A stretch of 36,867 nucleotides of DNA, from positions 1 to 36,867 of the forward strand of contig VGOG01000011.1 in assembly GCA_016875995.1 (NCBI GenBank), in the 5' to 3' direction. This document shows positions 1-9,146 of the stretch, piece by piece. Source of the DNA: Chloroflexota bacterium. Its GTDB lineage: Bacteria > Chloroflexota > Anaerolineae > VGOG01. The notes beneath the pieces are model-generated. The model searched no databases. It was not told the origin of the DNA and saw nothing but the letters and a program-made list of their open reading frames with translations. The translations under genes and the position numbers were made by a program. Within the stretch, counting starts at the first letter, position 1. Each line of letters opens with the position of its first letter.

Positions 1-2301
1 TTGCCTGGCTTCGAGCCGCCCACTCGCCAACTCTCCCTGGCCGAAGTTGCCGGCGCCGTGCCGGAGCAGTGGGGTGCCCACTACACCCTGGCCCGCCTGC
101 TCGACGACCTGCGCGCCTTCGCCGCCGAAGCCCTCCAGACCCACGATCTCAACGCCCAGCTCTTCGCTGAGGAAGCCGAGAAATCCGTCCACCTGCTGGA
201 CGTCTTCCTCAACGACTACGACGTGGTGGTGATGAATCCGCCGTATAACAAACCGAAGGAGATGCTGTTTTCGGTACAACGTTACCTCCAGAAAACTTTC
301 CAGTATGGTACAAATGACCTGTACACTGCGTTTTTCGAACGTGCACATGACTTACTCATCCCCGGTGGTTACTGTGGAGCCATAACATCGAGAACCTTCT
401 TCTTTCTGGCAACCTTTGAGCAATTCAGACGACAGTTTCTTATTCCGCTCACGCAATTGCGAGCTACTGCAGATTTAGGATTTGGCATTTTGGATGATGC
501 TGCCGTAGAAACTTGTGCCACGGTCATTGAGAGATCACCAACCGAATCAAGTAGAAAATTGCCTGCAACGTTCTTGAGGTTGCTAGATGCTGAAGACAAA
601 CAGCAAGTTGTCTATAACATGTGTAGAGGACTTAGTGACCCTAGACATCAATGCCGGGTGTTTGTCGTATGGCAAGATGATTTCACACTGACCCCTAGAT
701 GCTCACTGGCTTATTGGGCTCCACACCGTTTACTTGAACTTTTCTCCAATCACGCGCCCTTTGGCGAAGTGTTCGGAGATGTGCGTATGGGGTTATCGAC
801 AGCCAATGATGAACGGTTCCTGCGCTATGTTTGGGAAATGAGTGGACAAAAGACACCACCTATCCAACGGTGGGTACCCCATGCAAAAGGTGGGGAATTC
901 TCTCGATACTATCAGGACTTATACCTTGCCATAGACTGGCTTGACAACGGCAAAGTACTAAAAGTGTCTGAGGGGGCAGTTATACGAAATGCTGCATACT
1001 ACTTCAAGGAAGGGCTAACTTATCCTCACGATACAGTTAAGGGCCTCAACGTTCGTTATCTACCACCGAATGCGACATTCGGAGCAAAAGGCCTAGGAAT
1101 CTTCGTCAATGAGCCCGCCAATTTGTGGTTTGTGCTTGGCTACCTCAACAGCATTTTAGCACAACAACTCATGCTGTTCATGACACCTAGTCGAAGCTGG
1201 GAAGTTGGCTTGATGCAGCAGTTGCCATGCAAAGTACCGCCAAATCCTCAGCAAAGTGTTGTTTCTATCAACGCTCAAACAATCTTCGCCCTCAAGGCCT
1301 CCTGGGACACCGGCAACGAGACCTGCACCCGCTTCGACGCCCCCTGGCTCATCCAGGCGCACCAGGGCACCCTCCTGGCTGGAGCAACCACCGAACTGGA
1401 AATACCCAATACCCAATATCCAATATCCAAAGTCCAACCTCTAACCTCCAACCTCCAATCTCTGCTCGATCACGTCTGCAGCGTAGAAACCGTCGCCGAC
1501 GCCCGCCTGCAACAGCTCCAGGCCCAGATTGATGAGGCCGTCTATGACCTGTACGAGATTTCTCCTGAAGACCGCGCCCTCATCGAACGGGAGCTGGGCG
1601 ACCGGCCGCCGGAGTTGGTCTGGCCTCAGTTGGAGGGGAAATCCAACAAAGAGAAGCGCCGCGAGCACGTCCGCCGTCTCGTCTCCTACTTCCTCCTCCA
1701 GGCCCTCCAGGAGAAGCGGGACGGAATTCTGCCCCTGACACCCGGCGCCGGCCAAACCACCGCCCTGGACGAGGTGCGCCGCGGCATGGAGGCCGAGTTC
1801 GGCGAGGACGCTGCCTTCAGGATGGAGACGGAGATCAAGCCGGTCCTGGGTCAGAGCTTCGCCGATTGGCTGGACGGGCCGTTCTTCAAGTGGCACACTC
1901 AACTCTACAAACGCTGCCCTATCATCTGGCACCTGGCCAGTCCTCGCAATCTCTTCGCCTGTTTCGTCTATATCCACAAACTGGATCGGGATACCCTGCG
2001 CAAGGTGCAAACCCTCTACCTCTGGCCCCGCCGCCGGGCAGCCGAGGCGGAGCTGGAGGCTGCGCGGGCCGAGAAGGCTCACCGCCGCATTGACCAGGCC
2101 GAAGCCCTTCTGGATGACCTGGCCGAGTTCGAGAAGCGGCTGCTGGCCGTTATCCAGGGCGAAGTGGAGTGCGACACCCCCGACTGGGCCGAGGGGCCGT
2201 ACCGTGGCGGCGTCTACGACCCGGTGCTGGACGACGGCGTGAAGGTGAACATCACTCCGTTGCAAGAGGGGGAGGTGTTGAGGTACAGGAAGGTAGTGTG
2301 A
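1..2301 (+). CDS. pglX: PglX-like/Eco57I-type N6-adenine DNA methyltransferase, C-terminal part (5' end lies outside window)
   Basis: ORF open at the left window edge; DVVVMNPPYNKP matches amino-MTase motif IV (NPPY); followed co-directionally by pglZ and brxL. Confidence 0.75.
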   Translation: MPGFEPPTRQLSLAEVAGAVPEQWGAHYTLARLLDDLRAFAAEALQTHDLNAQLFAEEAEKSVHLLDVFLNDYDVVVMNPPYNKPKEMLFSVQRYLQKTFQYGTNDLYTAFFERAHDLLIPGGYCGAITSRTFFFLATFEQFRRQFLIPLTQLRATADLGFGILDDAAVETCATVIERSPTESSRKLPATFLRLLDAEDKQQVVYNMCRGLSDPRHQCRVFVVWQDDFTLTPRCSLAYWAPHRLLELFSNHAPFGEVFGDVRMGLSTANDERFLRYVWEMSGQKTPPIQRWVPHAKGGEFSRYYQDLYLAIDWLDNGKVLKVSEGAVIRNAAYYFKEGLTYPHDTVKGLNVRYLPPNATFGAKGLGIFVNEPANLWFVLGYLNSILAQQLMLFMTPSRSWEVGLMQQLPCKVPPNPQQSVVSINAQTIFALKASWDTGNETCTRFDAPWLIQAHQGTLLAGATTELEIPNTQYPISKVQPLTSNLQSLLDHVCSVETVADARLQQLQAQIDEAVYDLYEISPEDRALIERELGDRPPELVWPQLEGKSNKEKRREHVRRLVSYFLLQALQEKRDGILPLTPGAGQTTALDEVRRGMEAEFGEDAAFRMETEIKPVLGQSFADWLDGPFFKWHTQLYKRCPIIWHLASPRNLFACFVYIHKLDRDTLRKVQTLYLWPRRRAAEAELEAARAEKAHRRIDQAEALLDDLAEFEKRLLAVIQGEVECDTPDWAEGPYRGGVYDPVLDDGVKVNITPLQEGEVLRYRKVV
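1401..1463. repeat. Degenerate 7-bp tandem array (9 units of AAYNYCC type) inside the methyltransferase ORF
   Basis: aataccc aataccc aatatcc aatatcc aaagtcc aacctct aacctcc aacctcc aatctct; 63 bp = 21 codons, frame preserved (NTQYPISKVQPLTSNLQSL). Confidence 0.85.
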
Positions 2302-2330
2302 TCGGATTGCCCGATTTGGGAGACAGACGC

Positions 2331-3989
2331 ATGACGGAAAAGCAGCTACGAGCGATCATTGCCACAGGTGAATCAACCACAGTGGAGTTCAAAAGCGACC
2401 GGGGACCGCTGTCCGATGCTGATCTATTGGAGACCGTCGTCTGCCTGGCGAACGGCCAGGGCGGCACTATTCTGATCGGCGTTGAGGATGACGGAACCGT
2501 TACGGGTCTACACCCCGACCACCGTACGCGACCGGGGTTCCTGGCTGCCTTCGTGACCAGCCGCACCGTGCCTTCGTTGGCCGTGGAAGTGGCCTTTGTG
2601 GACCTGCCCGAAGGGCCGGTAGCGGTGGTGACCGTGCCAGCCGCCCACCAGCCGGTGGCGACCAGCGACGGCAAGCTGGTCATTCGCTATACCGATACCC
2701 ACGGGAGGCCTGGCTGCCGTCCCCTCTACCCCTACGAACTGACCAGTTGGCGTGCCGACCGTGGCCTGACCGACCTTTCGGCGCTGCCGGTGCCTGGTAC
2801 AACCTGGGATGACCTGGACCCCCTCGAGTTCGCCCGCCTGCGCCGCATGGTAGAGGAGAACCGGGGCGATGCGGCGCTACTCGAGCTGTCGGACCAGGCC
2901 ATCGCCCGTGCGCTAGGCCTGGTGCGCGCCGAGGACAACGTGCTCACCCCCACGCTGGCTGGGCTACTCCTGGTCGGCAAGGAGAGCGCATTGCGCGAAT
3001 ATCTGCCAGCCCATGAAGTGGCGTTCCAGGTATTACGTGGCACCGACGTAGCGGTCAACGAGTTCCGTCGCTGGCCGTTGCTGCGTGTCCACGAATGGTT
3101 GGTGCAAGCGATTGAGGTGCGCAACGAGGAGCAGGAGCTGATGGTGGGCAGTTTCCGGGTGGGTGTGCCGCGCTATGATCGGCGCGGGATCCGCGAGGCG
3201 GTGAACAATGCCCTCATCCACCGCGATTACACTCGCCTGGGCGCCATCCATGTTCAACTGCACGACAACCACGCCCTGGTGACCAACCCCGGTGGCTTTG
3301 TACTGGGCGTGCGCGTTGACAACCTGCTGGTGGCGGCGCCACGGCCACGCAACCCGTTGCTGGCCGACGCTTTCAAGCGTGTCGGGTTGGTAGAACGCAC
3401 TGGTCGCGGCGTAGGCATCATCTACCATGGTCAGTTGAGCAACGGCCGGCCACCGCCGAGCTACGACCGCTCTACCGAGACGAACGTGACCGTCACCCTG
3501 GACAGCCGTCCCGCTGATCTGGACTTTGTGCAGCTCACCATCCAGGCCAACCGGAAGCTGGAACATGCTTTAGGGGTGGAAGAGTTATTGGCCTTATGGG
3601 AAGTGTGGCGGAAAGGGACCACGAATATCCATGAGCTAATGCCTATACTGCAACGGGATGTGACCAACACGGCCGATGTATTGGCCGAGTTAGCACAGGC
3701 CGGATTGCTCAAGGCCGATGGGCCGGCATATCGCCTGGCACCGGAACTGCGTGCGGGCGCGGAGAGAAGGGTTGGGATCATACCCATTGATCCTGACGCA
3801 GCCATCCTGTCCTACGTGCAAGAATGCGGCCGCATCACGCGCCGGGAGGCGATGACCTTAACAGGGTTGAGCGAAGAGCAGACTCGTTATAGGGTGCGGA
3901 AGCTGGTAGAGCGCGGTGCCCTGGAACAGGTAGGTATAGGGCGCGGCGCTCACTACCGAATGGCCCAGAAAGAGAAAAACGGGGAATAA
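2331..3989 (+). CDS. AlbA_2/Schlafen-like ATP-binding putative transcriptional regulator with C-terminal winged-helix-like region
   Basis: TVEFKSD...ANGQGGTILIGVEDDGTVTG (AlbA_2-type), REAVNNALIHRDY and GRGVGIIY (HATPase-like region), C-terminal RREAMTLTGLSEEQTRYRVRKL; ATG at 2331 preferred over the upstream ORF start. Confidence 0.8.
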   Translation: MTEKQLRAIIATGESTTVEFKSDRGPLSDADLLETVVCLANGQGGTILIGVEDDGTVTGLHPDHRTRPGFLAAFVTSRTVPSLAVEVAFVDLPEGPVAVVTVPAAHQPVATSDGKLVIRYTDTHGRPGCRPLYPYELTSWRADRGLTDLSALPVPGTTWDDLDPLEFARLRRMVEENRGDAALLELSDQAIARALGLVRAEDNVLTPTLAGLLLVGKESALREYLPAHEVAFQVLRGTDVAVNEFRRWPLLRVHEWLVQAIEVRNEEQELMVGSFRVGVPRYDRRGIREAVNNALIHRDYTRLGAIHVQLHDNHALVTNPGGFVLGVRVDNLLVAAPRPRNPLLADAFKRVGLVERTGRGVGIIYHGQLSNGRPPPSYDRSTETNVTVTLDSRPADLDFVQLTIQANRKLEHALGVEELLALWEVWRKGTTNIHELMPILQRDVTNTADVLAELAQAGLLKADGPAYRLAPELRAGAERRVGIIPIDPDAAILSYVQECGRITRREAMTLTGLSEEQTRYRVRKLVERGALEQVGIGRGAHYRMAQKEKNGE

Positions 3990-4017
3990 ACGGGGAATTC
4001 CCCGTTTATTCCCTGTT
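3978..4017. promoter_or_regulatory. Long palindrome overlapping the stop of the AlbA_2 gene (attenuator/terminator or operator)
   Basis: Perfect 32-bp palindrome GGGAATAAACGGGGAATTCCCCGTTTATTCCC at 3982-4013, extendable to 3978-4017 with one G.T pair; contains the TAA stop (3987-3989). Confidence 0.85.
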
Positions 4018-4050
4018 CTATCTCCGAATTGGGGTAAGCGAGGTAAGGCC

Positions 4051-6567
4051 ATGCTGATTCAAGCCTTAACTGACCATTTCAATTCCTACTTCTACCGCGC
4101 CAAACACCACGACACCGTCCTCTGGTTCGACCCAGACCAGGAATACGTTGCCCTGCTGGATCACCTGACCGACATTCCCTTGTGGCGCTACGAGGATAGC
4201 CTGCTCCAAGTGCGCTACCGGCTGGTCAAGCGCGCGCCAGGCGAGCGAGCTGTCGTCTACCTGCCCTTGTCTCAGAAGGATGCCGAAATCCTGCGTCCCT
4301 TCTTCGCTACCAGCCTCATCTTCCGTGAGCGCCTGTACCGCTTTCTGCGCCGGCAGGGCCTGGACTTCCCCGATGATCCAGAAGTGGCCCACGAACTGCG
4401 TGCTCTACTGCCTCGCCTGGCTGCCCGTTCGGTTGGCAAGGGACGTGTGTTTTGGGAGTACAACCTGGCCAACCTGGAGCGAGCGAGGGAGACGCTGCTA
4501 GGCAACTTCGACGATGCCTTGCTCCGCTTCCTGACCCAGCCACAGGTTCAACTGACCGAACTGAAGCGGGAAAAGCTGGACGGCCTCTTCTTCGCCCAAC
4601 TGGAGAGCGCCTACGGGCTGGCTGCCGATCCAGAGGACGATCCGGATGAGGTCGCCCGCCGACTGGCTGCCCAATTGATTCTCACCTGTGCCTACATGCA
4701 GGCTGAGATCAACCTGCGTGAGCACGACAGCGAACTGGAGGATTTCCCCTACCCGGCCCGGCTGGCTGAGCCCCTCCACCGCGAGCGCTGTTGGACCTTC
4801 GTGACCCGCTGGCAAAACGACCGTACCTACAGTATGACCTACGCCCGCCTGGCCGACGAGCTCCAGATGCGCTACGACCTGACGCGCTGGGCCGTGGGCC
4901 TGCCCCATGACGTCGGCTTGACCCTCCGAGACACCTTCGCCAACGTACAGGAGGCCCTCTGGACCCACGTCGAGAAGACTTTGGACTCGCTGGCGAGCGA
5001 GGACGAGTGGCGCAATTGGTTGCAGGCTCACGACGGCTCCATCGCCGCACGAGCCGACGACTTCTGGGCTCGCGAAGGTCGGGACCCCGGTTGGCGGCTG
5101 CTGGTCCTGGCCAGAGACCTGCTGACCGCCATTCACTGGGTACGGCAGCAGCTCGATCGCTTGACACGACCGTCTGAGGTGCTCCGAAGCTATGCCGAAG
5201 GGTGGTACTGCACTGATCAGGACTATCGCCGCCTGCGCGAAGCCCTGGACGCCTCCCCCCGCTCCCACGACCGGCTGCGCGACCGCTGCGCTCGCAGCTA
5301 TCGGGACATCCTGCGCCGCATGAACGACCGTTTCTGCACCTTGCTGGAGGCGGAAGGTCGTTGGCCCCCAGAAGCTCTGCCCGCTCAGGATGCCTTTTGG
5401 GCCCAGGCCATAGGCGAACCGAAACCTGTCCTGAGCCGAAGCCCTGAACGGAGTGAAGGGGTAGCCGAAGGAAAGGGACGGCGGGTGGCCATCATGTTCG
5501 TGGATGCCCTGCGCTACGAACTGGGCCAGGAACTGCGAGAGGCACTGGAGAGCGAGAACGCAGGTGATCGGCGACAGCTCGCCGCGCGCCTCGCTGCCAT
5601 CCCCACCGTAACCTCCATCGGCATGGCCGCCCTCCTGCCCGGCGGCGACCGCCGGCAGGTGGCCTACAGTGATGATTGGGAGGTCACCATCGAGGGCAGC
5701 GGCAATCTGAAAGAGAAAGGCGCCCGGCGACAGTGGCTGGAGCGACATCTGAAAGGTGCAGCCTTCTACAACTTGGAGGAGTTGCTGAACACGCCGACCG
5801 ACCGAATACCTGAAGTTGCTGCCTACATCATCTTCGACACGACACTGGACGCGGTGGGTGAAACAGCTAGTACACTGGCCTGGAACACCTTCAGCACACT
5901 GCTCCAATCGGTCAAGAAAGGGGTGCACAAGCTCCTGGCGCTGGGCGTGAACGAGGTCCACGTGGTGGCCGACCACGGCTTCCTGCTGCTGGACGAGGTT
6001 GGGGAGCACGAGAAGGTCAGCGTGCGAACGGTCCCAGCACCAGCCAAGAAGTCTCGCTACCTGGTAGGGCCACATCTGGGCAAGACGGAACAGTTGCGCT
6101 TCCCGGTGCCGGGCAGCCAGGACCTTGTAGCCTGGTTCCCCCGGGGCATCGGCTGCTTCCGTACGCCAGGCCCATACAACTACGTACACGGGGGACTGTC
6201 GCTTCAGGAGTTGGTAGTTCCCCATCTGACGGTGACCCAACAGGTACTGGGGCGACCCGTGGGAGTGCAGGTGAAGCTGCCAAAGGTGATCCGCAGTGCT
6301 CAATTCAAGGTCGTCTTGCAGCCCGTATCGGCCGACATCTTCGACCAGCCTCGACAGGTGGCTCTCAGCCTGGAGAAGGCCGGCCAGGCGGTGATTCCAC
6401 CCCTGAGCTGCATCGTTCGTCCCAGCGAGCCGACGACGATAGACGTTTTCCTGCCCATGGGCTGTGGCCTGGAGCCAGGCGATCAGGTGCGCTGGCTGCT
6501 CCGCGATGCTGTCACCGACGAGGTGCTGGCCGAGCAGGAGGCCGTCAGTGAAGTAGATCTGTGGTGA
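4051..6567 (+). CDS. pglZ: BREX alkaline-phosphatase-superfamily protein PglZ
   Basis: IMFVDALRYELGQEL, TVTSIGMAALLPGG and HVVADHGFLLLDE motifs; position between pglX and brxL. Confidence 0.88.
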   Translation: MLIQALTDHFNSYFYRAKHHDTVLWFDPDQEYVALLDHLTDIPLWRYEDSLLQVRYRLVKRAPGERAVVYLPLSQKDAEILRPFFATSLIFRERLYRFLRRQGLDFPDDPEVAHELRALLPRLAARSVGKGRVFWEYNLANLERARETLLGNFDDALLRFLTQPQVQLTELKREKLDGLFFAQLESAYGLAADPEDDPDEVARRLAAQLILTCAYMQAEINLREHDSELEDFPYPARLAEPLHRERCWTFVTRWQNDRTYSMTYARLADELQMRYDLTRWAVGLPHDVGLTLRDTFANVQEALWTHVEKTLDSLASEDEWRNWLQAHDGSIAARADDFWAREGRDPGWRLLVLARDLLTAIHWVRQQLDRLTRPSEVLRSYAEGWYCTDQDYRRLREALDASPRSHDRLRDRCARSYRDILRRMNDRFCTLLEAEGRWPPEALPAQDAFWAQAIGEPKPVLSRSPERSEGVAEGKGRRVAIMFVDALRYELGQELREALESENAGDRRQLAARLAAIPTVTSIGMAALLPGGDRRQVAYSDDWEVTIEGSGNLKEKGARRQWLERHLKGAAFYNLEELLNTPTDRIPEVAAYIIFDTTLDAVGETASTLAWNTFSTLLQSVKKGVHKLLALGVNEVHVVADHGFLLLDEVGEHEKVSVRTVPAPAKKSRYLVGPHLGKTEQLRFPVPGSQDLVAWFPRGIGCFRTPGPYNYVHGGLSLQELVVPHLTVTQQVLGRPVGVQVKLPKVIRSAQFKVVLQPVSADIFDQPRQVALSLEKAGQAVIPPLSCIVRPSEPTTIDVFLPMGCGLEPGDQVRWLLRDAVTDEVLAEQEAVSEVDLW
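5425..5472. repeat. Interspersed-repeat-like in-frame insert in pglZ
   Basis: cctgtcctgagccgaagccctgaacggagtgaaggggtagccgaagga; 48 bp, encodes PVLSRSPERSEGVAEG in a linker just before VAIMFVDALRYE. Confidence 0.6.
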
Positions 6568-6583
6568 CGATGGAGTGTTTACG

Positions 6584-8638
6584 ATGCAAAAGACGCTTGT
6601 GTTGGATGAACTGGATCAGAAGTTGGCCGATGCCTTTCCGGGTCGGGTAGTGCGCAAGGACCTGGTACGTCAGACCAAAGTTGGCTTCAACGTGCCGGTC
6701 TACGTGCTGGAGTACCTGCTGGGTCAATATTGCGCCTCGACTGATCCAGAGGTCGTGGCTAAGGGCCTGAACTACGTACGCGAGACCCTGAGCCGCAACT
6801 ACGTCCGCGCTGACGAGAGCGAGAAGGTCAAGGCCATCACCCGCCAGAAGGGCCGCCACCGCATCCTGGATAAGGTCAAGGCCCGCCTGGACACCAACGT
6901 GAACCACTTCTGGGCTGAGTTGGTCAACCTGGGGGTCAAAGACGCCCTCATTGCCGATGACATCGTCCACGGCTATGACAAACTGCTGGTCGGTGGCATC
7001 TGGGCCCTGGTTGATCTGATCTACGACCCGGACTTCCAGGAGAGGGGGGTCACGCGACCATTTGCCATCGAGCGGCTCAAACCCATCCAGCAGCCCTCGA
7101 CGGACCTGACCGATTTTCTGGCTGCGCGGGGCAGCTTCAGCACCGACGAATGGCTGGACATGCTATTGCGCAGCCTTGGCCTGGAGCCAACCCATCCCGA
7201 CTTCACCCGGCGCAAGAAACTGCTGTACCTGATGCGGCTGATCCCCATGGTCGAGACCAACTACAACCTGCTAGAGCTCGGGCCGCGGGCAACCGGCAAG
7301 AGCTTCGTCTACCGTGAGATCTCCCCCTACGCCATCTTGATCTCAGGAGGACAGACGACCGTAGCCCAGCTTTTCATGCATCTGGGCACCGGACGCATCG
7401 GTCTGGTCGGGCTATGGGACGTGGTCGCCTTCGACGAGGTGGCCGGGGTGCGCTTCAAAGACCCTAACGGCGTCCAGATCCTCAAGGACTTCATGGAATC
7501 AGGCAGCTTCTCCCGCGGCAAAGAAGAGGTGCCAGCCGAAGCAGCCATCGTGTTCAATGGCAACCTGGACGGCGACGTGGCCACGCTGGTCAAGACCTCG
7601 CATCTCCTGCAACCACTGTCGGACCAGATGCAAGACCTGGCCTTGATTGACCGCATCCACTTCTACCTGCCGGGCTGGGAGATGGACAAGATGAGGCCGG
7701 AATACTTGACCGATCATTACGGCCTGGTGGTGGACTACATCACCGAGGTTTGGCGCTCCCTACGCAAGACCAGCTACGCCGATCTGGTGGATAGGCACTT
7801 CAGCCTGGGCAGCCACCTGAATCAGCGAGACGTGCGGGCCGTGCGCAAGACGGTCTCCGGCTTGGTCAAGCTACTGCATCCAGACGGTCAGGTGTCCCAG
7901 GATGAACTGGAGGAGTACCTGCAACTGGCCATGGAAGGCCGGCGGCGGGTCAAAGAGCAACTCAGGCGTATGGGCGGTCTGGAGTTCTGGGCGGTCAACT
8001 TCTCTTACATTGACCTTGAAACCCGCCAGGAGACCTTCGTCGCCATGCCAGAGCAGACCAGCGGCGGGCTAATCACCCCGGGGCAACTCGATCCGGGCGT
8101 GACCTTCACCGTGGGCACCGATCAGGCTGACGGCCGACTGGTCATCTTCCGTATCGAGGCCCAGGCCATGAAAGGGAGTGGTAAGCTGCGTGTAACCGGC
8201 TCGCCATCCAGGGCGGTTCGAGATGCCGTTGACACAGCCCACACCTATCTCAAGTCCCAGTACTCGCGGCTGGGCTTGAGCAAGAATCCCAACGACTACG
8301 ACCTGCACGTGCAGTTGGTCAACCTGATGGGAGCCAGGGAGGGAAGCGAGACAGGGGTGGCCTTCTTCGTGGCTATGGTGAGCGCACTATTGGGCAAGCC
8401 GATGGTGGAGTCGCTGGTAGTATTGGGGGAGATGAGCCTGCGAGGAGGACTGCTGAAGGTGGATCTCCTAACCGAGCGCCTGCAACTGGCCATGGACAAC
8501 GGGGCCAAGCGCGTGTTGCTCCCCGCCGAGAACAAGCGTGACTTCGCCGACATCCCCTCCGACGTGCTGGACAAGCTGCAGATTATCTTCTACTCCGACC
8601 CCATCAGCGCTGCTTTCCGGGCTATGGGTCTGGAGTAG
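6584..8638 (+). CDS. brxL: BREX Lon-like AAA+ protein BrxL
   Basis: Walker A GPRATGKS, DEVAGVRFKDPNG, C-terminal Lon-like fold region SETGVAFFVAMVSALLGKPMVESLVVLGEMSLRGGLL; ATG 6584 preceded by GGAG. Confidence 0.9.
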   Translation: MQKTLVLDELDQKLADAFPGRVVRKDLVRQTKVGFNVPVYVLEYLLGQYCASTDPEVVAKGLNYVRETLSRNYVRADESEKVKAITRQKGRHRILDKVKARLDTNVNHFWAELVNLGVKDALIADDIVHGYDKLLVGGIWALVDLIYDPDFQERGVTRPFAIERLKPIQQPSTDLTDFLAARGSFSTDEWLDMLLRSLGLEPTHPDFTRRKKLLYLMRLIPMVETNYNLLELGPRATGKSFVYREISPYAILISGGQTTVAQLFMHLGTGRIGLVGLWDVVAFDEVAGVRFKDPNGVQILKDFMESGSFSRGKEEVPAEAAIVFNGNLDGDVATLVKTSHLLQPLSDQMQDLALIDRIHFYLPGWEMDKMRPEYLTDHYGLVVDYITEVWRSLRKTSYADLVDRHFSLGSHLNQRDVRAVRKTVSGLVKLLHPDGQVSQDELEEYLQLAMEGRRRVKEQLRRMGGLEFWAVNFSYIDLETRQETFVAMPEQTSGGLITPGQLDPGVTFTVGTDQADGRLVIFRIEAQAMKGSGKLRVTGSPSRAVRDAVDTAHTYLKSQYSRLGLSKNPNDYDLHVQLVNLMGAREGSETGVAFFVAMVSALLGKPMVESLVVLGEMSLRGGLLKVDLLTERLQLAMDNGAKRVLLPAENKRDFADIPSDVLDKLQIIFYSDPISAAFRAMGLE

Positions 8639-9094
8639 GTGTCTGTCCAAATGTCTGGCCAGAGTCCAGAGACACAAGCACGCCTGCAAAGCATAAACAA
8701 GTTCCTCGAAGAGATCTACGGCCACCCCCGCTGGCTGAGCGACATCCTGCGCGCTGCGGGGATGGACGAAGACGAGATCACACGGCTGCGGAGCGATCAC
8801 CTGGACGACTACCTGGCCGGGCTTCTCCGGCGTTGGTGGTCGTGGATGGCCGAGATCCTGCCGTCCCGACGCGACGACATCATCGTCCGCCGCTACGGTC
8901 TGAACGGCTCTCCTCGACCGTCCCTGGCCCATCTCGGCCACGAGTACGGTATCTCTCGCGAGCGTGTCCGCCAACTGGAAAAAAGTGCCCTGAAGCGGTT
9001 ACGCTACCCGGCACGCAGACGCAGGCTGGAGCGCATTGCCGTGGAAACAGCGAGGGAGATCTTTGGGGGGTCAGACCGCGGAGGTTGTGACTGA
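8639..9094 (+). CDS. Small protein with sigma-70 region 4-type helix-turn-helix
   Basis: SLAHLGHEYGISRERVRQLEKSALKRLR matches sigma region 4.2; GTG start directly abuts the brxL stop. Confidence 0.8.
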   Translation: MSVQMSGQSPETQARLQSINKFLEEIYGHPRWLSDILRAAGMDEDEITRLRSDHLDDYLAGLLRRWWSWMAEILPSRRDDIIVRRYGLNGSPRPSLAHLGHEYGISRERVRQLEKSALKRLRYPARRRRLERIAVETAREIFGGSDRGGCD

Positions 9095-9146
9095 CCCCGG
9101 ACGAGGTGTTAACCCGATCGCCTATAGGATGACCTGAGTATCAATA

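Noticed and set aside
1401-1463. Considered as a CRISPR array
   Set aside because: Units are 7 bp with no spacers
4498-6303. 601-aa minus-strand ORF opposite pglZ
   Set aside because: Antisense shadow ORF from high GC codon bias; no recognisable motif, and pglZ is clearly the real gene
6584-8638. BrxL as an active Lon protease
   Set aside because: Catalytic Ser/Lys positions appear substituted by eye
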